The notes below the pieces were generated by a model. It ran no database searches. It was given only the letters and a program-made list of their open reading frames with translations, and was not told the DNA's origin. Below are positions 8,032 to 16,191 of a stretch of 20,511 nucleotides of DNA, one piece after another; positions within the stretch are counted from its first letter, which is position 1; every line of letters starts with the position of its first letter. A program made the translations under genes and the position numbers. Origin of the DNA: Promethearchaeota archaeon (GTDB taxonomy: Archaea > Asgardarchaeota > Lokiarchaeia > Sigynarchaeales > SOKP01); NCBI GenBank assembly GCA_014730295.1, contig WJIN01000149.1:1-20511 (forward strand). Direction: 5' to 3'.

Positions 8032-9477
8032 TCATTCATCAATATCGAGAATAGACTTTACCAGCTTTTTCTTTTCCCCCAGATTTGCCTGCCGAGAAAT
8101 CATGATACGTTGCGCTTGAGGTGACCCTGCTCCGTGCATTGATTCTGTTCGATAACTCACGGAGGCGACTCCCATCGTTAGATTTTCAATGAACCGGAGG
8201 AGTTTGAATCGATTTTTGACGGGCTCATCGGTCGTATCCAGATATTTCTTCAGGTAATGCCCTATGTCCTCGGAATTAAAATCTTCCTCAGAAGGCATGG
8301 TACAAATTAATCCGCCCGCTAAATCTTCTGCTAAGCGGGCAATTTCATAGGGAAATCGGGTCACATTTTGTTTACACACATTCGCTATCAGCATATCCAT
8401 TTCATAATTTCCCGCATTCCTCTGAAATCCTAAGGCGCTACATGCAATCCCACTGCTAAAGAGTGTTTCATTTAGGTGGATCATTTCTACCAATTTATCT
8501 TTAATATGAGAACTTCTCTCTACCCCGTGATATTCCGAAATAAGAGCGGATGCGCCGATCAGTGCATCACCCACGCCTACTTTACATCCTCCATATGACT
8601 GTCGGTGAAAACCCGCAAACCGATTGACTAATTCACTTGCGAATTCGACTTCACCATTCATAAAAATATTTTCATTTGGGACAAAGACATCGTCAAAAAT
8701 GACGAATATTTCTTGACCACCGTATTTAAAATTTCCAATATCGAGTTTTCCTTCTTCTAATTTGCGGGTATCACAAGATTGTCGTCCATAGATCATCGTG
8801 ATTCCTTCCGCATTTGTATCCACACCGCAACTGATGGCATATTCTTCCTCTCCCTCTCGCAGTGAGAGTGTAGGCATAATAATTGCGCGATGAGAATTTA
8901 AAAATCCTGTTTGATGAATTTTAGCCCCTCGAATTATTACCCCATCCTCACGTTGGTCTACAACATGTAGAAAAGCATCCGGATCTGGTTGATCTTTAGG
9001 TCGTATACCTCTGTTTCCTTTTGTATCCGTCATCGCCCCTCCTACCATCAAATCTTGGTTTTGGACTTCAGTCCAATATCGCTTAAAACGTTCATGATAA
9101 TCCGTATCATATTTCTTATCCATTTCATAGGTCACACTGAATAGCGCATTCGCCGTGTCAAATCCAACACATCTCTGAAAACAACATGCAGTTTTCTGAC
9201 CGAGTAAGCGCTGCATTTTAACTTTTTTAATCAGATCATCGGTGGATTGATGAATATGGGTGAATCGATTGACAATCTCCCCGGTTAAATGAGATTTGGC
9301 GGTCATAATATCTTGGTATTCTTCCATCTGTGCCAATTCGTAGATTTTCATTACGGTATTGATGGAAGGTCGAATGATGGGGTGATTCCAAAAATTCTCG
9401 ACTTTATTACCAAACATATATAGATTGACAGGACGTTTGATACTATCGAGATATTCTTCGGGAGTTTTTAATGGCAT
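8032..9477 (-). CDS. abfD: 4-Hydroxybutyryl-CoA dehydratase / vinylacetyl-CoA isomerase family
   Basis: 481 residues from the ATG at 9477; a GTG at 9489 would add four. It belongs to the 4-hydroxyphenylacetate 3-hydroxylase / 4-hydroxybutyryl-CoA dehydratase flavoprotein superfamily. The dehydratase signature is complete. Cys99 and Cys103 lie in the ACCFQRC motif. The HxxxYxxCK motif (FHRQSYGGCK) supplies His291, Tyr295, Cys298 and Lys299, matching the [4Fe-4S] ligands and catalytic residues known from the Clostridium aminobutyricum enzyme, whose numbering is almost the same. The hydroxylases lack these ligands. The predicted reaction is 4-hydroxybutyryl-CoA to crotonyl-CoA, using FAD and the cluster. 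It could act in fermentation of 4-aminobutyrate/succinate-derived C4 acids or run the other way; no other pathway gene is in the window. The next gene on the same strand encodes a multi-cluster ferredoxin. Confidence 0.92.
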   Translation of the reverse strand: MPLKTPEEYLDSIKRPVNLYMFGNKVENFWNHPIIRPSINTVMKIYELAQMEEYQDIMTAKSHLTGEIVNRFTHIHQSTDDLIKKVKMQRLLGQKTACCFQRCVGFDTANALFSVTYEMDKKYDTDYHERFKRYWTEVQNQDLMVGGAMTDTKGNRGIRPKDQPDPDAFLHVVDQREDGVIIRGAKIHQTGFLNSHRAIIMPTLSLREGEEEYAISCGVDTNAEGITMIYGRQSCDTRKLEEGKLDIGNFKYGGQEIFVIFDDVFVPNENIFMNGEVEFASELVNRFAGFHRQSYGGCKVGVGDALIGASALISEYHGVERSSHIKDKLVEMIHLNETLFSSGIACSALGFQRNAGNYEMDMLIANVCKQNVTRFPYEIARLAEDLAGGLICTMPSEEDFNSEDIGHYLKKYLDTTDEPVKNRFKLLRFIENLTMGVASVSYRTESMHGAGSPQAQRIMISRQANLGEKKKLVKSILDIDE

Positions 9478-9510
9478 AGAATGTATCACTTAATATTGGT
9501 TATCTATTTA

Positions 9511-9520
9511 ATGTATAAGC
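9511..9520 (-). promoter_or_regulatory. Putative TATA box of the dehydratase gene
   Basis: GCTTATACAT on the minus strand. A start site about 25 bp downstream would fall near 9490, giving an almost leaderless mRNA. This agrees with the absence of a Shine-Dalgarno before either candidate start codon. Confidence 0.35.
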
Positions 9521-9554
9521 AATGAAGTCCGTAAGAATTAATAAGTGTTACTGA

Positions 9555-9570
9555 GTACTTTGATAAGTAC
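9555..9570. promoter_or_regulatory. Palindrome upstream of the dehydratase promoter
   Basis: A perfect inverted repeat GTACTT-TGAT-AAGTAC, 35-50 bp upstream of the putative TATA box of the dehydratase gene. This is a position where archaeal activators commonly bind. It is a candidate operator; no cognate regulator gene is adjacent. Confidence 0.35.
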
Positions 9571-9718
9571 GTAAGTAAATGCTGTCAAAGTTCTGAATGT
9601 CATTGAGATGGGAAAGTATCATATCGCAAGAGCATTTATACAAAAAAGTAAAAAGATTTATTTTGAAAAAAAATCTTATTAGATAGGATATCAATTTTAA
9701 TAACACATTGATTAAATC

Positions 9719-10189
9719 ATGGTATATGCGAAATTTCCGGAAATTAGTGGTAAATCTCTCAATAAACTCCCTATTACACTCCCAAATGATTTCAAACGGA
9801 AATTAAATATTTTGATTTTACCGTGTTCAAAAGTCAATAAACTAATTTTGGAACGATGGGCATCATTTATGGACACGCTAATTTCTGACATTTCCTTTTT
9901 AGATTATTACCAAATTAATATATTTAATAAGAAACTTAAGGTATTGAGAAGATATATCGAAGCAAGAGCCCGAAGAAGTATTTTAAATAGAAATCTGGAA
10001 AAAGTAATTCATATTTATCAAGAACTAACTGTATTGAAAAAAATCCTAGATTTAAAAGATCATAAATCAATTTATATTTTCTTAATTAATAATAAAGGGG
10101 ATATACTCTGGAGAACTGAAGGGAGATATGATCTTGAAAAAGCCCAATTATTAAAACAGAAAATAATTGAACATATGAGTGAATTCTGA
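9719..10189 (+). CDS. Thioredoxin-fold-like protein without the redox cysteines (hypothetical)
   Basis: A 156-residue soluble protein. The N-terminus (KFPEISGKSLNKLPITLP) and the C-terminal strand-turn IFLINNKGDILWRTEG followed by a helix resemble the start and end of thioredoxin-like/AhpC-TlpA or ATP10-like folds, where a 'G.I.W...G' strand is typical. The only cysteine, in ILPCSKVNK, is solitary, so no CxxC dithiol chemistry is possible. The middle is strongly basic (RRYIEARARRSILNR). It is probably a non-catalytic thioredoxin-fold protein; this is a motif-level guess. There is no Shine-Dalgarno, so it is possibly leaderless. It sits 73 bp before the DUF2804 gene on the same strand. Confidence 0.6.
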   Translation: MVYAKFPEISGKSLNKLPITLPNDFKRKLNILILPCSKVNKLILERWASFMDTLISDISFLDYYQINIFNKKLKVLRRYIEARARRSILNRNLEKVIHIYQELTVLKKILDLKDHKSIYIFLINNKGDILWRTEGRYDLEKAQLLKQKIIEHMSEF

Positions 10190-10262
10190 AGGTGTTATTT
10201 GGATTAAATTTTATTAGCTTTGAAACCTAATCTCATTCATAAAAACACTAATTATGATATGA

Positions 10263-11306
10263 ATGAAAATGGGAAAACAGATAGAAATCACTAAACCCTC
10301 AAAATTATTTAATGAGGATGGATCGCTAGTTCAAACAGGATGGGCTCGCAAACCGATTTTAACTTATAATAAAGAGGATATTGGGAAAAGTTGGTGGAGA
10401 ATTAAAGAATGGGATCATTATTCCGTATTAAACAAAGATTTTGGTTTTCAATTAACAATTGGAGATATCGGTTATCTCACGCAGATGAGCTATGTATGGC
10501 TTGACTTCAATAAAGAAGAACGTGCTGATAAAAGTACAATGAAATTCTTTACGAAATCAAAGCTATTACCCACAAGTTCGTTGGAAGATAGTCGTATTGA
10601 ATTTCCTACTAATGAGTTTGATGCGGTCTTGGAAAAGAAAGGGGATCAGAGAATTCTGGCCTTGGAAGACTCGGAATTTTTGGATAAAGGGATTAAAGCA
10701 AATATTATGCTTGAAGATAAACCAGAGTGGGATAATACTGTGGTTGTTACTGGATATGAAAAGCCGAAGCAATTCTATTATAATCACAAGATCAATATGA
10801 TGCCTGCGAACGGCACCATTCATATAGGAGATCAAAAATATGAGTTCACGCCAGACAGATCATTCGGTTTGATGGATTGGGGGCGGGGAATTTGGCCATA
10901 TAAAACCCATTGGCTCTGGGGGAGTGCCTGCGGAATGGTGGATAATGTACCAGTTGCGTTTAATATTGGCTATGGATTTGGCTTGGTTGGAAGTAAAGAA
11001 GGGGCAACCCATACAGAAAATATCGTGTTTTATGACGGCAAAGCGCATAAGCTTGATGAGGTGACTTTTCATCATCAAGACAGAGACCCCACAAAACCAT
11101 GGAAATTTACGAGTAATGATGGAAGGTTTGAGATGGTTCTTGAGCCTCTTATACCACATAAAGAAAAATTGAATTTTGGCATAATAAAATTGGATTCTGC
11201 CTTACTGCATGGATATTATTCTGGAGATATCATATTAGATGACGGCAGAAAGATACATATCGAAAATATGCTGGGTCATGCCGAAGATATTTACTGGAGA
11301 TGGTAA
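10263..11306 (+). CDS. DUF2804 family protein
   Basis: A 347-residue soluble protein recognisable as DUF2804. The family hallmarks seen are the DWGRGIWPYKTHWLWGSACG block, the GYGFG turn, TENIVFYDGKAHKLD, the PW.FTS.DGRFEM block and the C-terminal GHAEDIYWRW ending. The family is widespread in bacteria and uncharacterised. Its Trp- and Gly-rich beta-strand pattern recalls lipocalin/AttH-like beta-barrels, which would fit binding of a hydrophobic ligand, but that is inference. No signal peptide or membrane segment is seen. It follows the thioredoxin-fold-like gene by 73 bp on the same strand, and the gene beyond it is convergent. Confidence 0.8.
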   Translation: MKMGKQIEITKPSKLFNEDGSLVQTGWARKPILTYNKEDIGKSWWRIKEWDHYSVLNKDFGFQLTIGDIGYLTQMSYVWLDFNKEERADKSTMKFFTKSKLLPTSSLEDSRIEFPTNEFDAVLEKKGDQRILALEDSEFLDKGIKANIMLEDKPEWDNTVVVTGYEKPKQFYYNHKINMMPANGTIHIGDQKYEFTPDRSFGLMDWGRGIWPYKTHWLWGSACGMVDNVPVAFNIGYGFGLVGSKEGATHTENIVFYDGKAHKLDEVTFHHQDRDPTKPWKFTSNDGRFEMVLEPLIPHKEKLNFGIIKLDSALLHGYYSGDIILDDGRKIHIENMLGHAEDIYWRW

Positions 11307-11362
11307 TTCCAATCTTTCCAGAATTTTCTTTAATTCGTTTACTTATCTCTCTAATTTTCAAT

Positions 11363-11377
11363 CTTCTAATTAAGAAG
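11363..11377. terminator. Possible bidirectional terminator hairpin
   Basis: CTTCT-AATTA-AGAAG, a 5-bp stem between the convergent DUF2804 and membrane-protein genes, followed on the plus strand by an A-rich run and preceded by T-rich DNA. Archaeal termination relies mainly on T-tracts, so the hairpin itself may be incidental. Confidence 0.2.
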
Positions 11378-11417
11378 GTAAGAAAAAAATAATGAAGAAT
11401 TTAGGTAATATAATACT

Positions 11418-12284
11418 TTATATACTCGCAAAAAAATACGCTATAATTAGGCAAAACATCCCGCTTCTCATCAAGATAAATACCCGTCCCATGTATTCCG
11501 TCTCAAAATCATAGATGTAATTAAAAATAGCTGAGATAACGATTAAGATTATCGCAATTAACATCGGAATTAAATAGAGAAAATAATTGAAGATATCCGT
11601 GAATAATGGGATTACTAGAAAAACAATTGTTAAACTCTGAAGGACCAAAATAATATTTTGAGATTTTTTCACAGTTAGGAGTTCAGCAAGGAGTTTGTAT
11701 TCCTCAGTGTTTTCTCTTACTTTTACCACTTTTTTGCAACTTTTCAAAAGGTCTTTTGATAATTGTAGGCTAAATGCGCCGAGGAAAAAGAAATATACGA
11801 AGATTGGAATTGAAAGATCATTAATAAGGGCACCGAAAAGTAATCCAAATGACACCATAATAGCAATTATTAAATTAATAACGATGCTTTTCTCTTTCCA
11901 TGTGTCCGCGTATAAAAATGATATTCCCCAGACTATTCCTATTATCGCGAGAACTATCAATATCATTATATTTCGAGCAAAATAAAAGACAATTATCCCT
12001 GCGAATCCATAACCTGCTAAATATAGCCCCGCGGAAATGAATTTTATTATCTCAATCTTGCCAAATCTCTTCTCTGCATTTTCTTTCGGCGATTTTAAAT
12101 AGAGGACGAGTAGCATACCAGAAACAGTGATTAAGAAATAAATTATTGCACCAAAAATCAAATTATCAACGAACCAATTAAACCCGACGTCAAATCTACT
12201 GTTAAGTACTCCAAGAAGGAGAAAAATTGTCCCTTTAAACCAATTGACTAATTGATATTTATCTGCAAACGCTTTTACATTCAT
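11418..12284 (-). CDS. Polytopic membrane protein, UbiA-like topology
   Basis: A 288-residue integral membrane protein with about nine hydrophobic segments (roughly residues 16-28, 38-63, 79-101, 104-125, 134-153, 156-174, 208-229, 232-257, 266-287). Nine helices with short loops after helices 2 and 6 recall the UbiA prenyltransferase superfamily. The loop after helix 6 (LQLSKDLLKSCKKV) sits where UbiA enzymes have the second Asp-rich motif, and the loop after helix 2 (LKSPKENAEKRFGKI) where they have the first. The paired aspartates are missing, so if it is related it is probably not a normal prenyltransferase. The start is supported by GAGGTG 10 nt upstream. It begins 16 bp after the stop of the exported-protein gene, so the two are cotranscribed. 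Confidence 0.7.
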   Translation of the reverse strand: MNVKAFADKYQLVNWFKGTIFLLLGVLNSRFDVGFNWFVDNLIFGAIIYFLITVSGMLLVLYLKSPKENAEKRFGKIEIIKFISAGLYLAGYGFAGIIVFYFARNIMILIVLAIIGIVWGISFLYADTWKEKSIVINLIIAIMVSFGLLFGALINDLSIPIFVYFFFLGAFSLQLSKDLLKSCKKVVKVRENTEEYKLLAELLTVKKSQNIILVLQSLTIVFLVIPLFTDIFNYFLYLIPMLIAIILIVISAIFNYIYDFETEYMGRVFILMRSGMFCLIIAYFFASI

Positions 12285-12300
12285 TTATCTTTTCACCTCT

Positions 12301-14415
12301 CTATGGTAATCCCTCTTCTATTCTTTTTGCATTTTCGAAATCGAGTGTTAGATTCATTCCATTGTATTGAATGAAAGTAATCATAGTTCCGAATGTCTGA
12401 TTACAATAAGGGTTCTCGAAGCGCTCATATGGACCGAGATCCACTTCTTGATTACTTACATACATATATCCGTCCCATCCTACCTTTATCACCCCTTGTG
12501 AGGGAGAATCGTAAATTATTTCATATCCTATTGATCTCTCGGTTATCTGCAAGTTCGCATTTAATATTTTACTAATGAAATCTTCATAGGAACTGAATTG
12601 AGGATCAAATTTGCTTCCCAACTCCACAATCCAAGTATTCTTTTTACCGTCCGCCCTTAAATCATAATCATTTTTCCATTCAATGGCATTATAGGAATAT
12701 AATGCAACATAACTATCATTACGCCGACCGAACACCCAATTTCCTGTCTGATTCCACTCATTAAATGCCCAACGAGGAAAATAAGCATGCGTATATGGCT
12801 TTTCTCCCAAAAATTCCAAAACCAATTCTAAGATAAGTGACTGTGCTTCGCGATCATATTGTATAATCCCCACATTTTCATGTAGCGTTGTCCGCGGTTT
12901 CCACCCTGTTGTATATTGCTTATTTTTAGTAGCTGCTAATACACTCGGAGAGCTTGTAAAGACCGTAGCATTCCTGTCGATACATGCTTGCCAGATGAGC
13001 TCTTGAAGACCATTCATCCCCTTCTGGTGGTCTTGTACGCCGGATAGTTGATAATACGGAGTTTTATAGGTATAGGTATTTGCTGTTTCTAATGCGACTC
13101 CTTGTGTAATATCTTTAATAATTTCGCTGAAATCATTTATTGAAGTCCCATAGATCATTGCTCCAATCTCAAATAGATCTACAAATGTTTCATCATTGAA
13201 AATTAATTCGGGGTCTAAGTCATACTTGTCCATTAAACCTAAAGAAGATTCTAAGACTGGAGGTGCGGCAGGAGCAGACATAGGCCACCAAAACATTAGG
13301 TCAGATTCCATCTGGTATCCTATATCATATATCGGACCCTCGATAATATCGATATTATTTCTTGACTTATGGATATAAGGTTCAGTTTGATGTGCGGTTG
13401 CGTTGGCAATCTTTTCCAAAATCGTGGGAGTTGTGTAATTTCCCGTTGCTAAGAATATTGCGGCTCCGTTTCCGCTACCCAGGTCTTCATCCTTTCCGAG
13501 ACCGAGCATCACCCATGCAGGGTCCGCTGTCGATTCTCTATCAATTGCTCTCACAGTAGTATTCGTTTGTTTATGATCTTCTGTCCTTCCGTGGGCGGTG
13601 GCATATACACCTTTATAATAGTTATTTGCAAAATCAAAACCGATTAAATCAACTATCATTTTTGATTTGTTGACAATAGTTTCATTTTGGGCAAAATCCA
13701 CTAAGTTTAGGAGTGCTGTCAAGTCTAAACGATAATATATATTAGAATGCCATTCGGCAAATCCTAACTTTGCCCTCCAATCAAGCCATCGGTTTACGAG
13801 TGGGAGTGCATGGTCAACATGTTGAGTACCATTCCATCCAGTATTATTAAAGATATCAGAGGAAAAAAGCTGCCCTGCCAGTAATTCTGCTGTGTGAAAA
13901 AGAATCATATGATTTTCTGTCCAAAATATCATTGAATCCTCACCTGGCTCTGTAAACCAGTATTTGAAGTTCAATATAGCGTCTGTTATATTATCCTTTA
14001 GACTATTATTGAGATAATCGGTTTCATTATCTAAATACATTAAACGTAGCAAAGTGTTCATATCAAAATCAGCTGTATCTTGTCTACTATTAACAAAATC
14101 CACGGCTTTTTGTATTTCCACTTCATTATACTCCACGGGTTCACTTCTATTGAGATATACTTTCGCACATTGTTCACTTAAACCATCGCTCTCATTTGCT
14201 TTCTGTAGATAATAATCTTTTCTTTCAGTTATGTTTTTATCAGAAACATATGCCGATGCAGGAAGGGCATTTTCGCTAAGATCCCCGTTAACTCCTCCAT
14301 CCACGGCTAATTCTGGTCTAATGGGAACGAAGGTGGATAATGCGACAATAATTGGCATTAGGATAACTATTGCGATGAGAATTAGGAGTTGTACTTGTTT
14401 TTTCATTTTTATCAT
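12301..14415 (-). CDS. Large exported, sequon-rich surface protein
   Basis: 704 residues. Residues 7-28 are a hydrophobic signal peptide or membrane anchor after a short basic start (MIKMKKQ), leaving a roughly 675-residue extracellular domain. There are about 18 Asn-X-Ser/Thr sequons spread over it, typical of N-glycosylated archaeal surface proteins. The segment FWTENHMILFHTAELLAG and the following WLDWRAKLGFAEWHSNIYYRLD are Trp/His/Glu-rich helical stretches that recall alpha/alpha-toroid enzymes such as heparinase- or alginate-lyase-like polysaccharide lyases and hydrolases. Later strands (WIVELGS, IKVGWDGYMYVSN) suggest a beta domain. An extracellular glycan-active enzyme or glycan-binding protein is plausible but unproven. 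No C-terminal anchor is seen. It is cotranscribed with the membrane protein at 11418-12284. Confidence 0.82.
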   Translation of the reverse strand: MIKMKKQVQLLILIAIVILMPIIVALSTFVPIRPELAVDGGVNGDLSENALPASAYVSDKNITERKDYYLQKANESDGLSEQCAKVYLNRSEPVEYNEVEIQKAVDFVNSRQDTADFDMNTLLRLMYLDNETDYLNNSLKDNITDAILNFKYWFTEPGEDSMIFWTENHMILFHTAELLAGQLFSSDIFNNTGWNGTQHVDHALPLVNRWLDWRAKLGFAEWHSNIYYRLDLTALLNLVDFAQNETIVNKSKMIVDLIGFDFANNYYKGVYATAHGRTEDHKQTNTTVRAIDRESTADPAWVMLGLGKDEDLGSGNGAAIFLATGNYTTPTILEKIANATAHQTEPYIHKSRNNIDIIEGPIYDIGYQMESDLMFWWPMSAPAAPPVLESSLGLMDKYDLDPELIFNDETFVDLFEIGAMIYGTSINDFSEIIKDITQGVALETANTYTYKTPYYQLSGVQDHQKGMNGLQELIWQACIDRNATVFTSSPSVLAATKNKQYTTGWKPRTTLHENVGIIQYDREAQSLILELVLEFLGEKPYTHAYFPRWAFNEWNQTGNWVFGRRNDSYVALYSYNAIEWKNDYDLRADGKKNTWIVELGSKFDPQFSSYEDFISKILNANLQITERSIGYEIIYDSPSQGVIKVGWDGYMYVSNQEVDLGPYERFENPYCNQTFGTMITFIQYNGMNLTLDFENAKRIEEGLP

Positions 14416-14525
14416 CTTTTTTGGATTTATAATTAGATTTTATAAAAACATTCTTTTAGTACTTATATCAAAATTGATGATATTCTTAATAAAGATTGCT
14501 TTCTAATTGTCAGCACATACTTTTT

Positions 14526-14542
14526 GGTATTGACTTAATACC
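14526..14542. promoter_or_regulatory. Inverted repeat between the 7TM gene and the exported-protein gene
   Basis: A perfect GGTATT-GACTT-AATACC inverted repeat, about 110-127 bp upstream of the exported-protein start and 60 bp past the end of the 7TM gene. It could be an operator for the former or a terminator hairpin for the latter. The rest of this 186-bp gap shows nothing distinctive. Confidence 0.25.
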
Positions 14543-14601
14543 TTGAATATTATTTTCATTCAAAAAAAAGAGAATAGGGAATAAATCAGTTGATTGCTTT
14601 C

Positions 14602-15336
14602 CTATTCTTTATGTATAAGTATATTTGCGAGCCATTCGGGTAAGAAAAAACCAAGATAATAGGTTATAACACTTGTGATCAATAATATCCTTATGAAAAC
14701 GATAAAACCTAATCCTATCCACGTTGCTGAATCCAGTAAAGCCCCAACCGTAAAAAGCGCAAAGGCGAGGAGTAAAAATCTCCCTTTCCATTTAATTTTT
14801 TGATTCTCTGTTCTTATAGCTTCAAGACTAATTATCAAACCCGCAACTATGGCAATTATTATCGAGATAATGGCGAATGAGAATGTAAGTACGGTACGCT
14901 GGACAATATTTCCGGGTAAGACTGTGGCAATAAGATCTGGTTGAATAATAAGGAGAATAAAAAACAAAATTTCATATCCACCAAAAATAACTAAGGATAT
15001 GATTGTGATTTCTTTTTTGTACTTATTGTAGATCAAATTACCGAAGGAATACATCCATGTTATCAATGCGGGCGCGATAAATGCATTTACTAAGATCAAT
15101 CCAAGAATTTCATTTAATGGTGTATCGAAAAATAATAGCGATAGCATATTGAACGCCGAATGCCACCACGATGCGCTTAGGAATATCCAGGTTAATCCAA
15201 CAGTGATGAATGTTTTTTCTTTATATTTAAAATATTTCCACATCAATTTTATCCCAATTATTAATGAAACCACCACAAAAACCAGGCTCATTAATCCTCT
15301 TGTGAACTCTCCTATCGTCACACTTTCAAAACTCAA
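14602..15336 (-). CDS. Seven-helix membrane protein of unknown function
   Basis: 244 residues with seven predicted transmembrane helices (about 13-32, 43-70, 77-99, 110-131, 147-170, 184-203, 207-229), basic cytosolic loops (KYFKYKEK, NKYKKE, ENQKIKWKGR) and a conserved-looking ending YYLGFFLPEWL. The layout resembles stand-alone versions of the 7TM sensor modules found at the N-terminus of some archaeal and bacterial kinases, but no signalling domain follows. No transporter or enzyme motif is seen. The start is TTG, with a GGGG-containing purine stretch just upstream and no alternative ATG before helix 1. The next gene on the strand (186 bp) is the exported sequon-rich protein, so it may belong to a surface-related locus. 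Confidence 0.72.
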   Translation of the reverse strand: MSFESVTIGEFTRGLMSLVFVVVSLIIGIKLMWKYFKYKEKTFITVGLTWIFLSASWWHSAFNMLSLLFFDTPLNEILGLILVNAFIAPALITWMYSFGNLIYNKYKKEITIISLVIFGGYEILFFILLIIQPDLIATVLPGNIVQRTVLTFSFAIISIIIAIVAGLIISLEAIRTENQKIKWKGRFLLLAFALFTVGALLDSATWIGLGFIVFIRILLITSVITYYLGFFLPEWLANILIHKE

Positions 15337-15448
15337 CTTTATCCCCTAAGATAAATATTAGTAGTTATATAAGATATTTGGGAATAGGATTAAAGCATTA
15401 TGGTTAATTTTTAATGTCTCTCTCAATTTTTTGTCGAAATAAAAGATA

Positions 15449-15958
15449 TTAGGAGGTAGTTTGAATGTATAAACTCATCTCTCCTAAAGTTGTTGTATCC
15501 GCGGTTGTTCGAGCCCATATCGAGATAGTATATGTATTTGCGGGAAGAGAAGGGTCAAAATACTGGAGGGCAAAGGAATATCTCTGCCGAAAGTCGATAG
15601 CTTCTGCCTCCACTGTCATTTCCTGTCCCTCATAAAAACCATTTATCTTTATACGGATGTAGACAATATTATAGGTATCATCGATGGGAAAACGCACAAA
15701 TCCATTAAATACGATATATACGCTGGAAGTTTCATCTAATTCAACTGTAAAAGACATCGGATCGACGTACTCAAATGATGTACTATCAAAAGAATATGAA
15801 TTAGACTCTTTATACCAATGATCAATCGAAGAGATCTCATTTAAAGATGATGGACTTAAATATGTATCATAGATTACGTATCCACCTAATCCTAAACTAA
15901 TTATTGCTAATAGAATTGAAATCGCACCAAGACCTTTTCCACTTTTCATTTCGCTCAT
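15449..15958 (-). CDS. Small membrane-anchored extracellular beta protein (hypothetical)
   Basis: About 169 residues from the ATG at 15958. A TTG two codons upstream and an ATG three codons downstream (15949, better spaced from GGAG) are alternatives. One hydrophobic segment near the N-terminus (GAISILLAIISLGLGGYVIY) follows a short Lys-containing stretch, giving a signal anchor with the bulk outside. The remainder is rich in alternating beta-strand patterns (SFTVELDETSSVYIVFNGFV, YIRIKINGF, YTISIWARTT) without cysteines, consistent with a single beta-sandwich domain. No family is recognised. A clear TATA-like box lies upstream. Position and topology link it to the neighbouring membrane and surface genes. 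Confidence 0.7.
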   Translation of the reverse strand: MSEMKSGKGLGAISILLAIISLGLGGYVIYDTYLSPSSLNEISSIDHWYKESNSYSFDSTSFEYVDPMSFTVELDETSSVYIVFNGFVRFPIDDTYNIVYIRIKINGFYEGQEMTVEAEAIDFRQRYSFALQYFDPSLPANTYTISIWARTTADTTTLGEMSLYIQTTS

Positions 15959-16013
15959 CTCCAATAATTCATACTTTTTAGTTTATTTGGGTTGCTAATT
16001 ACTGTCATCTACC

Positions 16014-16021
16014 CTATATAA
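16014..16021 (-). promoter_or_regulatory. TATA box of the small anchored-protein gene
   Basis: TTATATAG on the minus strand, about 56-63 bp before the ATG at 15958. The predicted start site near 15993 would leave a leader of about 35 nt containing the GGAG motif. The remaining 170 bp up to 16191 is AT-rich with no gene seen. Confidence 0.4.
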
Positions 16022-16191
16022 GATCGATCTTTATTTCTAATCAGATTTTGAATGATTTGGGTTAAAGAGTGAAACCAAATTGGACTAAATTATTATAATC
16101 TAAAAAAAGTATATATATATCTTTATACATTATAGTCAGAATTCGAATATCATAACAATTGAATAAGGATAAAAAAAGTTAAAAAAAAAGA

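Noticed and set aside
8032..8034. TGA stop of the dehydratase gene as Sec
   Set aside because: The protein already has the full family length and the downstream codons do not resemble the family.
16100..16125. AT dinucleotide run near 16110 as a microsatellite or origin
   Set aside because: It is only a few TA units long and is ordinary for this AT-rich intergenic DNA.
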